Positions 1 to 11,241 of a stretch of 64,000 bases of DNA are shown here, piece after piece (position 1 is the stretch's first letter; each line of letters starts with the position of its first letter). The notes under the pieces are model-generated. The model had not been told where the DNA came from. It saw nothing but the letters and a program-made list of their open reading frames with translations, and did not search any database. This DNA is from Musa acuminata AAA Group (Eukaryota > Streptophyta > Magnoliopsida > Zingiberales > Musaceae). The translations under genes were made by a program, and so were the position numbers. Location of the stretch: assembly GCF_036884655.1 (NCBI RefSeq), contig NC_088327.1, positions 15,550,501-15,614,500 on the forward strand, written 5' to 3'.

Positions 1-1099
1 TCCTTTTTTCTGTTTTGGTTTCTTTTTTGAACAGTGGCAAATTACATAGGGAGTAAACTGGACAGTCACATTCTAATCTTTTGCTTAGCTCTATAAGTTT
101 GTGCATGAAGAATTTTCAGGTCCCAATGCCATTAGATATTGGTTAATTCATTTATCAAGCATTGTGGTGGCAGCAATTAATTCAAGATCCAGTTTAAATG
201 TTTAATACACTCTTGTGAATTAACTGAAAACACTGTAATCTGGCAACATCATGCTTCTTGTTTTTCTAGAAAATGAAGTGGTTAATTTGCAACTGTGATT
301 AGTGGTTCTTGTGTTTTGTCAATTTTCCATGATAGTTATCTCGTGATTTTGTTGAATTCTAATCATTTGTTAATTATTATTCACATTATAAATTTGCTAC
401 ACATTTATGATTATGAAATAAATCTACCATGTAAAAAAAAAACTGATTATCTCGGGAGTAGGTGGCAGGTGTTACTGGTCTCTGGTATCCTTTCTATTAA
501 AAAATTGTTAGATATGTTCGAATATGTTGGATGCTTATCATATTCTTGAACTATAGATGGTAATATTAAGTGAGAGAAAGTTGACCTTTTGTTTTCAAGG
601 CTAATTATATATTTATCTTCAAAGTTAATTCTCATGATGTAACATTTCCATAGCATGGCACCTACATGCACCTTCAGTTAAATGATGGGCCCCCATTGTA
701 TTAAGTGTGCTACTTTGCATTTTAATGATGTTAGTTTAATCGTTAGTGCTTAATTTTTTTTTCTAATGAATGAAGAATTGACTTATCCCATTACTTTCTT
801 TTCGGTGTCTTCTGTGTTCTACTTGATTTAAGACAGTTGCACTTATGTGCTGCTTTTTCCAAGTATTTCATTGTTGGGTTTTTATTCTGTTGATTGGTTT
901 TCTTTTGTTATTAGTTACATGCATGTTTCTTCTTGAATTGTTTGCTTGACATCATGAGCATTAATCCTCTTACCATGCATTTATTTAATACTTCAAATTC
1001 TTCTTCACCAACTGCTAGGATATTTTTTATGCATGAGATAATGTCACAACTAATTTTTCATGCTTATGAATAATTTGATCACATTTAAGTCACTTTCAG
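1..1099 (+). other. Intron of the ceramidase gene, no exon seen
   Basis: This stretch is AT-rich and T-rich with no open frame that resembles a ceramidase exon. It ends in a polypyrimidine run and CAG at 1097-1099, directly before the ceramidase exon. The earlier exons of that gene should lie left of the window. The small open frames here look like chance. Confidence 0.6.
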
Positions 1100-1616
1100 A
1101 CTACAGCAGAGTGATGAAACACCAATGGTATGGGAGATGCTGCTTTATCTTTATGTTCTCTACTCACCGGACTGGCATTATAGGAGCACTATGCCGACTT
1201 TTCTTTTCCTCTATGGTGCTGCTTTTGCTGGTGTTCATTCATTGGTGCGTTTTGGAATAGGATTCAAGATACACTATGTTGGCCTTTGCCTTCTTTGTAT
1301 TCCTCGGATGTACAAGTATTACATACAAACAAAAGATGTTGCAGCTAAACGGCTAGCCAAGTTCTATGTTGCGACAATTTTTCTTGGGACCATGTGCTGG
1401 TTGTTTGACCGGATATTCTGCAAGAAATTATCACATTGGTATATCAACCCTCAGGGTCATGCATGGTGGCATGTGCTTATGGGATTTAATTCATACTTCG
1501 CAAACACATTTTTGATGTTCTGTCGTGCCCAGCAGCTGGGTTGGGAACCACAAGTCGTTCACCTTTTTGTCTTATTCCCTTATGTGAAGATTCAAAAACC
1601 CAAAAAGCAGGAGTGA
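1100..1616 (+). CDS. ACER: Alkaline ceramidase (aPHC/ACER family), 3' terminal exon
   Basis: This is the C-terminal part of a plant alkaline (phyto)ceramidase, an ER/Golgi multi-pass membrane amidase that splits ceramide into sphingoid base and fatty acid. The exon opens after TTTCAG at 1094-1099 in phase 2, reads LQQSDETPMVWEM and ends at TGA 1614-1616, giving about 171 residues of a family normally near 255. Recognisable family blocks are SDETPMVWE, YSPDWHYRSTMPTFLFLYG, RMYKYYI and the late HAWWH motif. By family knowledge the Asp of SDETPM and the two His of HAWWH are active-site and zinc residues; the third zinc His is in the upstream part that is not in the window. Hydrophobic segments alternate with short loops as expected for a seven-helix protein. 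The C-terminus is lysine-rich (KIQKPKKQE). No break is seen within the exon. Confidence 0.93.
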
Positions 1617-3552
1617 GAGGAAAGCATTTTGAGAAGTGTGGAATGCTGGTTTTCTTTTGGATTCTGGGAACAGATGTTTGTCTTAGCGTGCAAGCAAGCG
1701 ATAACATTCTGTAAATGCACGTTTGTGACTTGGAGTTTGATGTTTGACATATTTTGTTAGTCTTGGAGATTCATGAACTGGCGCTTGCTATGTACTGTTC
1801 CTAAATTTGTAATCCATGCTGATAGGTTGGATCAGGAGCGAAGTTTCTTTTTTTCTTGCATGATATGTTACTAGGGTTGTAGATTCAGAATTGGATTCAA
1901 TTTTTCACTTAATCATGTAACAGTTGTTCTTTGTGTCATGGAATTTACCAATCGAGTCCAACTAGACAGTTTAACTTGTCTTATAATTGACTTCTGCATG
2001 AGTGATACATTGTGTTATCAGTTGCTTTGTAGCTTGTCAGTGAACAAATGGATCTTCTTGACCAACATGAAATTTTTTATCATGTGCCGAACAAAGCTCG
2101 TGTGTCTTTTTATTTTTTTTTAAGCATCATCACATTTTTGGTGCATCATTTCTTTAACCGAGGCATTTTTTGTGACATCCAAACTGGTGTGCTTTTTTCC
2201 TGTATCTTGATGCTTCAAAAAATAAGGCAGGTAAGCCAATGTAGGTAATACATGAATGGTATAATTCTTGGTATTTTTTTCCTCTCTGATTGAGTTTTGC
2301 AAGATCCTTCTCACTCCATTAAGCCAATGAAGTTGTATTTTCTCATGTCAATCTTTATGGATGACATGCTACAATCCAGTCCTCTCAATTTTGAATCAGA
2401 AATGTTCTTTTCTAGTGATGAGTACATTTGCTGACTTAACAAATATCTGTGCAGAATCTCCTGTTGCTGTCTGCCAATGCGTGTATCTTGGTGTTGGGAG
2501 TGGGAACATTTCGGGTGTATCTTGGTGTTGGGAGTGGGAACATTTCGGATGGAGACACTAGCGGCATACGGTATGGCAGTTTGTGGTTTTCAGGTTTGAT
2601 TTTAACACCAATATATCTGCTATTACCATTTGCCAATGTGTATATCAAGTTTATAACTGTTGCATGCTCCTTTTGATCCTAATCTCAATGCAACAGTTAC
2701 TGGATAGTCAGACTTTTATAGTGGAGATCTTCTACAAAATTAGGTTGATGGAATGAACAAGGGAGGGAAAGAAAAGCTATGGCTCAATCAGCCATGGCAG
2801 TAGATAAAACAGAAATGGTGTCTAAAGCAACCACTGCAGGTAGGTATAAACCATTTTAACAGTCCATTTTTAACATGATTTTCCAACTCAAACAACAGGA
2901 AGAAACCAATTCCTATTGTCTTTAGTCGCAGGGCTGATTCATACTAATTGAAAATCCTAGAAAAAGAAAGACAAAATTATTTTCTGTGGCTTGCTGGATG
3001 AATACAAAATGATACATTCTTGAAATCTGGTCTTTTCTTATTCTTGCTTAATATGGCTCTGTACTAGACATTTTTAAGTTTATTTGTTTCATTTATTATA
3101 CACTAGGACACTAAAGTCACAGACAACAGCTCACGTGTGCCTCAATAGCAATCCCTTTTGAATGTTTTACTTTCTGAAAGGTAAGCCAGAACAAAGCTTT
3201 GATGAACATAGCTAGCTCATACACAAGGTGTTAATCTCATCTACATGCATGCTTTTTTTTTTGGCCTCTGTCTCACTAGGATTGTACCTCTACATTTACT
3301 TAGCAGTTGATCTATGACTGAGATTATGTATTCTGACAAACTGACCATTAGTTGTCGGGAGAACTCAGAATCGGTGACCAATGTTTCTCCAATTAATTTC
3401 ACCAAAATTTAGCTTGAAAGAAAAACTTTTTGGCTGCGAAGAGTACCTCCTTCACTCACAAAATCACTTTAATATCACACAAAAAAAAGAACTTAGTGTT
3501 CGACAAATGGACAAATTTCAGCTGTTTAATTATCACAACAAAGTTTGGTAAA
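1617..3552. other. 3' UTR and intergenic DNA
   Basis: The first few hundred bases are probably the ceramidase 3' UTR. The rest is AT-rich DNA with only short open frames and no recognisable product. A small tandem duplication at 2481-2548 is listed separately. Confidence 0.5.
2481..2548. repeat. 34-bp tandem duplication
   Basis: A 34-bp unit starting GTGTATCTTGGTGTTGGGAG occurs twice head to tail (2481-2514 and 2515-2548) with no mismatch seen. It lies in otherwise unique intergenic DNA. Confidence 0.85.
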
Positions 3553-3985
3553 TGTCAATTTTGCTGTTCAGCTTGCAAGCAACTAGTGATGACTTCAACC
3601 AGTTTAACCATGGTGCTTTATGACCTAGACCTAGATATAGCATTTCACTGGACACGGAGTTAAACTGGAGTTAGGCAAGATGTCATTCGTCCCATAGGTA
3701 ATGTTTAGGTAGAGATAGATAAAGATATAGCTTTATGACCTAGACCTAGATACGTCATTTCACTGGACACGGAGTTAAACTGGAGTTAGGCAAGATGTCA
3801 TTCGTCCCATAGGTAATGTTTAGGTAGAGATAGATAAAGATATAGCTTTATGACCTAGACCTAGATACGTCATTTCACTGGACACGGAGTTGAACTGGAA
3901 TTAGGCAAGATGTCAATTTTGCTGTTCAGCTTACAGTGAAGCAACTAGTGATGACTTCAACCCGTTTAGGTAGATATATGGATTC
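3553..3985. repeat. 115-bp tandem array with flanking echo
   Basis: The unit starting GCTTTATGACCTAGACCTAG begins at 3615, 3730 and 3845, an exact 115-bp period. Copies 1 and 2 are nearly identical and copy 3 diverges after about 80 bp. The sequence before the array (3553-3605, GTCAATTTTGCTGTTCAGCTT and following) recurs after it at about 3913-3965, so the array arose inside a larger duplicated block. It stops just before the LTR starting at 3988. No coding capacity is evident. Confidence 0.88.
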
Positions 3986-3987
3986 GT

Positions 3988-4597
3988 TATCATGGATAAA
4001 ATTATAAATAGGATGTTTGATGTAATGATCGTGTATATTCTTGTCTTTCAGTTTTATTATTATTTTGTGTAACATAAAATGGGGCTTGACGGTTTAGGTT
4101 GTGTGTAATCATCACGCGAAGACAAAATTGCTAGAAATAGGTCATCCAGGTAGTCATTTTGGGGGAGGGGAGGGGGAGGGAGAGGAGGGATTTAGCTCTA
4201 CAGAGTGGTGCATAGTGTCAGCCCAGCACTTAAGAGCTATCGGGTAGCACATATATAGATGGACCTTTGGGGTAGTGTTTATGGTTAGTTCACTATCTTG
4301 TTCTGCAATAGTATTATGTGAGTACTTATGGGGACTTTTGATTGTGACGAACCACCTTGGTCCATTTGTCACATGACCATTCAGAGATTATAAATTCTAT
4401 ACTTATAATTTGCATTGTTTATCAAGTGTTTATTAAGATGGTTGCTTGTTGAATCATAAGTTAAATGTTTCTTTTAACCCGTCTTCTCTTATGCAGGTCC
4501 TTAAGGGACTATAAGAGGTTTCGGAGAGGTTGATCATTTGCGGACGGACATGCATGATTGTCATATAACTTAGGCAAAACTAATTAAGTCTATGACA
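3988..4597 (+). repeat. 5' LTR of the coding-less element
   Basis: It starts at TATCATGGATAAAAT, matching TATCATAGACAAAAT at 9130 and TATCACGGATAAAAT at 54338, and ends TATGACA before the primer site. It contains a G-rich run at 4161-4189 that is much shorter in the partner LTR. Confidence 0.72.
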
Positions 4598-4599
4598 AA

Positions 4600-4611
4600 T
4601 GATATCAAAGT
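4600..4611 (+). other. Primer-binding site, decayed
   Basis: TGATATCAAAGT, two bases after the LTR end, matches the tRNA-iMet complement TGGTATCAGAGC at 9 of 12 positions. The equivalent site in the related copy at 54772 is better preserved. Confidence 0.65.
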
Positions 4612-6039
4612 GGGACAAGCACACTTAGTATGCAAATATGAGAGACATACCGAGGTTGCAATGAGAGCAGGCAACGTGCGCGATCGATTGAGGGAAGTGA
4701 GCATAAAGACATAGGGAAAGAAGTTGCTCAAAGGAGTGGGCATCCAAGATTGACATTCAAAAGAATAGCTAATCCTTCGCGCGAGAGATACCATAAAGAT
4801 AAGTAAGCTGGGAAGAATTCCTAGCAAACAAAGATTGAGATGGTTTAGTTTTAACTACGACTCAACGTTGACAACCAAACTTGATGGTACTCAAGGCAAG
4901 TGGGGCAATTGACAAAGAATGAGAACATGCAAGGAGGGATGGGTTGCTTGGTGATCAAAAGAGTTTGTATGTAAGGGTTTGTATGCAAACGATAGACTAT
5001 TCGTGGCCATCCTAAGATGATCGAAACTTGGTGCCATGGAGCATTGAAACTTTCTCTTTGGCATGAGAAAGATACATTTGTAGGAAGCTAAAGTGTGCAG
5101 TAAGTATAGTATGTTGCTAGGCTTTGAGAGGTGCAGTGGGGGCTATATTGGCGAAGGGTCACAATCTAGCAAATGTGTTTGTGGTATTTGAATAGTGCAT
5201 AGTTTATTCGGCAAGGTAGAGTAGTCACTAAGGGATGGTGGTCTTCGAAATCTAGAGAGAAGAATGCAAAGATATAAGTTACTCCAATGGAACAAATATC
5301 TAGGAGGGATAAGCCCCGGTTATCTAGAGAGAGAATCATGTGCAAGAAACCGCACATATTGAAAAGGGGTATCTCGAGACAATAGCTCCACAAAGCTCAA
5401 CGAATCGAGTGAGCGATAAGGAGTCATCGTATGATTTTGCACGAAGTAATGAGTTGGTGGACGTATTGCGAGATTACAGGGAGCAACCCAATGCAACATC
5501 AAACGAAGGCACACTTAGAGGTGATGTGGAGATCAGACTCGATAGAGGATTGACCCGTGGAATGATGGGCACAAGGGCCACGATCAACCTAACACGAATT
5601 AAGGAGCAGAACAACTTGGGTGGAATTTAGTGAAGTGCCCAAGTCATACAAAGGGAGTCGACATAAAAGATGGAATATGGAGTGAGGGCACGAAACTTTC
5701 CTCAGACAGAAGTCAAGGATATTAACTCTTATATAGGCAAGAGTGAGTTCATGTCGTTTCATGGGTCTATTGTTCTGATGGAATAAATATTATCTCAGTG
5801 AAGCATTTGACAAAGGAACTAAGGCGACTCAACTTACGAAGTACGAAGTTGGAGTCAGAAGGCTTTAGCATAGGGCAAGAGGACGTGAAGATAGGTACTC
5901 TTGAATAATATGTCGTAGTATTGTCATTTGAGTTGTCGCGAATAAAGTGATGCACAATAGAGATTGTGCTAGGGGCAGGGGCCTAAGATCCAAACAATGG
6001 CGTACCAAAGTTGGTGGACTTCGAGGGCTACTAGGTGAT

Positions 6040-6917
6040 CAGTGATTTCAATAGGCGCTCGGGCGAGGCGAGGCCCGAGCGCCTCGCTTCATGTCCAAGC
6101 GCCTCGCTTCAACGAGGTGCCGCCTAGGCGCCGGGCGCTTCGGGCGAGCGCCCGGGTTAAACCAGGCGACCGAACCAGTGTTTTACGTCTGGTTCGGTCT
6201 CCAGTGCTTTAGTTGGTTCAATCGAACCAACTAAATCATCGATAGGCTCCCTCTCACGATTTCCCCGACTTCCCCAACCCTAACACTCGTGATTTTGCCG
6301 TCGAGATTTCTTCTTCGTTGTCGTTGCTCTCTGCTGCCACTACCGTTGTCATTATCGCTACTCGCCGCTACCACAATCGTCGCTCATCGTTGTTGTCGTC
6401 GCTCGCCGCTCCCGCTCCCACTCCCACTCCCGCTGTCGCTCGCCGCTCCCGCGACCGTTGTCGTTGCCTTAGCAGCCTCGGTCTTCTCACACTCTTCTTA
6501 CTATACTGTTAACAGTATATTAACAATATATTGCTAATTGTATACTAATAATAGTATTTTTATTTATTAGATTAATAATATATTATTTTGATTTTAATAT
6601 TATTATTTTTTATTTATTTAAAATTATTGTTAGGTTTCAGAATAAATGGCAAGTGTACAGAGCAACTCAATAGATTTGATGTAAAATTTTATTGTTTTGA
6701 TTTTTGAGACTTTTTATTAAGATGACATTGTGATTTTGTACTCGATTTTCTTAATTTAATAACATATTTTTTATTTAAATAATTATATTAATTATATTAT
6801 ATATTTTTATATTTTAGCACCTCGCTTCACTCGGGCGAGCGCCTAGACGAGCGCCTAGCGCTTCGGGCGTTTTTGGACCTTGGCGCCTTTTGGCGCCTAA
6901 CGCTTTTTAAATCACTG
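6040..6917. mobile_element. Non-autonomous hAT element, 878 bp, intact ends
   Basis: The ends are CAGTGATTT and AAATCACTG, which are inverted repeats. The element is flanked on both sides by the identical 8-bp target duplication TAGGTGAT (6032-6039 and 6918-6925). An 8-bp duplication and CAGTG-type ends are hallmarks of the hAT superfamily. Both subterminal regions are packed with GGCGC/GCGCC and CGGGCGAGCGCC motifs, including a perfect 11-bp palindrome arm pair at 6054-6064 and 6073-6083. The middle is CT/GC-rich, then extremely AT-rich. No transposase frame is present, so it must have been mobilised in trans. It is nested in the interior of the coding-less LTR element. Confidence 0.9.
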
Positions 6918-7834
6918 TAGGTGATATACTGCCCTAGAGCTACACTTCATTCGGGTGTGACCCGAGAGTGGGTGGAGGAAGGTTGATTGCCAAAGGGACG
7001 AACATAATTGGAGGTGACGAAAGTCCTGTGATGTGCTGGCAAAGGCCACATATGGAGAGATCGTATCCGAGTTCATCCCAAAAAGATCAAAATGTAATGA
7101 AGATGTCACTATGAGGCAACATGGTGTAGCGGATCATGTTGGAACAATTCGAGACAATGTGACACACACAAGATAAGTCCTCTAAGGGACTTGATCATAC
7201 AGAGGTATAATCGGGAGATACTGGGAGCTCCATTTCGGTGAACAACATGACGGTAAGAAGGACTATGACTCAGGCGTGAATATCATGGTATCGTAAAGGC
7301 GGGTCTTTTGTGCGTGCATTAAATTTTGTATTGGATGAAAGCCTTGGTCATTAGTATATGGGGGCAGTGTGCCACCAAAGGGGAATTCCGTGTGCAAGTA
7401 CCAATGAGTCCCATAAGAGCGATTGGATGGTTCGCCTACTCTAGAGCTCATATTCGCTTAAGGGAGCTCAACAACTTAGATGACAAAGCCAAGTGAATGT
7501 TGCTACCAATGATGTAAAGGATAACAAACTTAATACAAGCCCTACAACATGATGGAGAGGCTATGTATAAAAGTTGCAATCCAGTTTTTCTTAAACTAAG
7601 GGGAATCTCTCGAAGAACATAGAGGTGTTGAAGTAGGTAGTTAAAATGAGTGAGACAATGACGACGAGTCTAGAGAGACTTAACTATCTAAACCTAAGCG
7701 TCGGCTAGAATGAAGGTAAGCTTGGAGGAGTGCCATAATGCAGTAGAGGCGGATCTATCGATTGTGAAGAAAGAAATGCAAATACAAGGTGACGGATAGT
7801 AGGGCCATAGGCACAATAGTACCATGATACCGTA

Positions 7835-8012
7835 GATGTGAGACTTCCATGAAGTTATCAATCCCTTGCTCTCATTAAGGGAGAGTGCTTGGTCGTGAAA
7901 AGGGCCAAGGAGAAGGAGAATATGATGTGAGACTTTCGTGAAGTTATCAATCCCTTGCTCTCATTAAGTGAGTGTGCTTGGTCGTGAAAGGGGCCAAGGA
8001 GATGGAGAATAT
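7835..8012. repeat. 89-bp tandem duplication inside the LTR element
   Basis: A unit beginning GATGTGAGACTT is found at 7835 and again at 7924. Each copy runs through CTTGCTCTCATTAAG and CTTGGTCGTGAAA, with a few mismatches between them. Confidence 0.8.
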
Positions 8013-9129
8013 AAAGGCAAACTCTAGTTTTTGAGATAAGGTTAAAGGGCAGAGACCAACTAACTTCATAAGATCAGTGTCAATCAGTTTCTCATTAAAA
8101 TAGCCAAAAGTGAAGAATGAGTTGATGCAAGAGTGCTTAACCAAGAAACGAAGTAGGTAGTACATGGTGTTGTACTTTTACTACTTAGAGGAATGGGCAA
8201 TAGAGATGATGGAGAAGACGGTACAATTCCAAAGGCGACCAAAATTATTAGAGACTTACTCCAAGTCGAGGTAAAATTTTACTCTTTTCAGGTAAAACTT
8301 CTTGCATTCCAGAAATTTGATGGCAATGAGGAAGTGAATCACAATAGCTAACTCAATAGAAGGAGTGCATATACTTCGAGTGCTTCGGAAGTATGAGTAA
8401 AAAACAGGCGAAGGCTAGTAACCAACTCGATACATGGAGTATAACCCTCAAGGAGGTGGGTGAAGTTGAGTAACCTTTACTTTTTCAACTCTTAAGAGAA
8501 TAAGCGAAATCGAGTATCTTAGTTCTCTTATTTATATAGCAGAAGAGCTCTGCATATGTTTAAAAGCCCTTCGAAGAAATTTAGTGGCAAATAACAATTG
8601 TCAAATCCTTACCAAATGGTGATCGATTTTATCGGGGATAGACTGTTCGCTTCATTTCCCAACAGAATACCAATTGAAAGCGAAAGTGATGCTAACATAC
8701 TTTACAATAACTAAATAGAAGAAGAATCGATGGACAAATTTTACGGAGGAAAGACTTCAAAAAAACTTCAAAGTCGACGAGGTAATGCTCGTTAAAACTC
8801 CAAAAGACATCCAATCAATTCAAGCAGCACAAGACATTTGAGAGATTAGCGCATAATAAGGAAGGTCTTTTCTTTCATATGAATGATCTATAGCAACCAA
8901 CAAGGATCAATACAACTCGATCAACCCTACACAAAAGTCGGAGTCATCAACGAGCTAAAACATTATGACAAATTAAAATTCGATTACTCAACAACAATGA
9001 TGGAGAACAATTGGGAGCCAAGAGGCATGTTGCAATTAGAGCAGAAGATAAAAGATTCAACAAAGGTAAGGAGATGCAGCGTTCACAAAGGTTTTGACAA
9101 GGACGTCGAATGAATAAGTGAGGGAAGAA

Positions 9130-9590
9130 TATCATAGACAAAATTATAAACAGAGTATTTAGTGTAATGGTTATGTATGTCCATATCTTTCGGTTTTGTT
9201 CATGCTTTGCTCAGCATTTATAGAGCTTGCACTAGGTTTAACAAGTTTATTTTGGTTGACTTTTATTGTTATTTCACACTTGTAAACGTAGATTGTGTGT
9301 AGTCATCGCGTAGAGGTAAAACTGTCCAAACAGACTATCTAAGTAGTCATTTTGGGGGGTTTCTAGTTTCGCAGAGTGGTACAGAGTGTCAGCCAGTACA
9401 ATACTTAGGAGCTACCCAGGTGACACATGGTTGGATGGACCGTTATGATAGTGTCTAGAGCTGGTTGATCGTGACGGATCACCTTGGACTCTTTGTCATA
9501 TGATCTTTCATAACTTATGAAATTTATGTTTGTAATTTATATTATCTATGATCTATCGAGTATTTATTGAAATGATTAGATCCCAAATTA
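9130..9590 (+). repeat. 3' LTR of the coding-less element, 3' truncated
   Basis: It matches the 5' LTR from TATCATAGACAAAAT through the GTAGTCATTTTGGGG and CAGAGTG...GTGTCAGCC blocks and on to TATCGAGTATTTATTGAAATG. The last 130-150 bp of the LTR (the GGTCCTTAAGGGAC part) are missing; AT-rich sequence replaces them after about 9590. Confidence 0.7.
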
Positions 9591-10114
9591 ATTTTATTTA
9601 TTTATTTATTTTTTAATTTTTTTTAGAAGATTAATATTTTACGAATGGATAGAGCTTTGGATTAGCAAAGGACTGAGTAGGACACATCCTGCTACAGTAT
9701 AAGGAGCAGCCAGGCATGTGGAACCACCCTAGGGAAGAAGACAAATCCACACAGCTGCCTCCTATCACATCCCACCATGCACAAGAGACCGAGCAAATTG
9801 CCATGCGGAGCTTAGTGTAACTGAGTGATGCATCTCACATCTCATACTACGACATGACTGGGAAGCGTCTAAACCTGCCAATTACTTGTTTGAGCAAATG
9901 TATCATTTAAGGACGTACAAGGCGACCTTCCCACAGAAGTTGCTCGGAACAAGACAAGCTGCAACACCGTGTGGGTTGACAAATATGGGGTATTATGTTT
10001 CAGGAGGGTTCTCATTTGGAGGTAACAGTGACCACCGTGGAACAAAACAGTGCAATGGGTAGATAGTCTATAGATAGCCTAAGTTATTAGCATTAATTAT
10101 ATGCACACACATAT

Positions 10115-10165
<51 letters not shown>

Positions 10166-10862
10166 AAAACCATCTAGTATAATTTTAATTAAAAATTAAA
10201 AATAATGAATTCTCTCTTAGAATTGTTAATCGTTATTATGGAATTGTGCAAGTAATAAGTCATCCTTCGCAATTTACTATATTACCTTATATTACATGTC
10301 TACCACTTGACCATACTCTGGGCATGAATATATGATTGTCCAATAATAAATATATTATAATCCTCATCTATAATAAATAATTATGGAATATATTGATTTG
10401 ATGATGTATTCGACTCACTCATAAACTTTCATAATTTATGATGCTATCTAACATAGTATAGATCAGGATTATAATAGATTTGTTACAAATTTTTAGAGGA
10501 TGTTATCTAACTTCGTTTGTAAGAAATTTGATTGTTGATAGTAAGATTATGAGATTGAATCTCGTATTCATCGTTTATCCTTAAGAAAAATTGATCATAT
10601 CCATTAACATAATATTGTCATACTGGATGCTTCTTATCAATATCTAGTGAGAGTTACCGTGACAGACTGTAACAAGGGACCAAGTGAATGGGTGCATTTA
10701 TATGAATGTGGAGGGTAGGGATGATGAAAGCAGCTTATGACCACCACCATGCACAGCATCTGCTTTCCCATCCACCTGTTTGTTCATCTCATCCATGTAT
10801 CTTTCCATCTGCTTGTTGTCTTTACTTCTCTTGTCCCTCCCAGCTCTTGGCTTAAGTTTGAT
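9591..10862. other. Intergenic DNA upstream of MIR167
   Basis: No gene is recognised. It contains an (AT)n microsatellite at about 10113-10163. The region just left of 10863 probably holds the pri-miR167 promoter, but no element could be assigned with confidence. Confidence 0.5.
10113..10163. repeat. (AT)n microsatellite
   Basis: About 25 AT units, with one GA interruption near the left end. Confidence 0.95.
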
Positions 10863-11124
10863 TTGTTGGTGTGAGAGGTTGAAGCTGCCAGCATGATCTG
10901 GTCATGGATCCAGGGTTGTCCATTCATGGCTCAGAAGCTACCATGAGCATCTACAGTGGGTAATTGAAGAATAGGATGATAGGTGTAGGAAGATTAGCTG
11001 TAGAGACCAGTGAGTGCTACGTTCTTTGAAATCACCATCTCCCACCAACAAGGCACAAGGATCAACACCATAGGAATCATTAAACATACCAAAAGCTCTA
11101 AAGATGTACCCCCCCCTCTATGCC

Positions 11125-11177
<53 letters not shown>

Positions 11178-11241
11178 AGACTTCTTTTGGGTTTGACTCC
11201 ATCAGATCATCTGGCAGTTTCAATCACTCACTCACCAACAG
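10863..11241 (+). ncRNA. MIR167: MIR167 microRNA precursor, long loop
   Basis: The 22-nt string at 10880-10901 begins TGAAGCTGCCAGCATGATCT and ends GG, identical to plant miR167 as I know it. A partner at 11203-11223 reads CAGATCATCTGGCAGTTTCA and pairs with it apart from one bulged base and one G:U. Pairing extends outward: TTGTTGGTGTGAGAGG before the miRNA faces CAATCACTCACTCACCAACA after the star. The miRNA is on the 5' arm, as in known MIR167 genes. The loop between miRNA and star is about 300 nt, much longer than typical, and includes a GA repeat at 11129-11173. By family knowledge miR167 represses ARF6 and ARF8 auxin response factors in flower and root development. No protein-coding frame explains this conservation. 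Confidence 0.93.
11129..11173. repeat. (GA)n microsatellite in the MIR167 loop
   Basis: About 22 GA units preceded by a short poly-C run. It lies between the miRNA and star arms, so length changes would alter loop size but not the miRNA duplex. Confidence 0.95.

Larger units (their letters stand above)
3988..9590 (+). mobile_element. Old LTR retrotransposon without coding sequence (LARD-like, gypsy-type LTR)
   Basis: Two related LTRs in direct orientation (3988-4597 and from 9130) enclose about 4.5 kb. A primer site resembling TGGTATCAGAGC follows the first LTR, as in tRNA-iMet-primed gypsy elements. The interior, once the 878-bp hAT insertion at 6040-6917 is removed, is about 3.65 kb; I found no gag, protease, reverse transcriptase or integrase motif in any frame, so it is either a large retrotransposon derivative or a badly decayed copy. 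The LTRs differ by many substitutions and indels, so the insertion is old. The same LTR family appears at 54338-54769. The purine-rich GTGAGGGAAGAA just before 9130 is a plausible polypurine tract. Confidence 0.72.

Noticed and set aside
5340..5630. 96-codon frame inside the coding-less LTR element
   Set aside because: It is charged and superficially protein-like, but has no gag or pol motif and ends abruptly; taken as chance in purine-rich DNA.
6289..6537. Leu/Pro-rich frames inside the hAT element
   Set aside because: They come from a CT/GC simple-sequence stretch (CCGCTCCCGCTCCCACTCCC) and do not encode a transposase.
9697..9720. Resemblance of AAGGAGCAGCCAGGCATG to a miR160 star
   Set aside because: No complementary miR160 sequence was found within a few hundred bases on either side.
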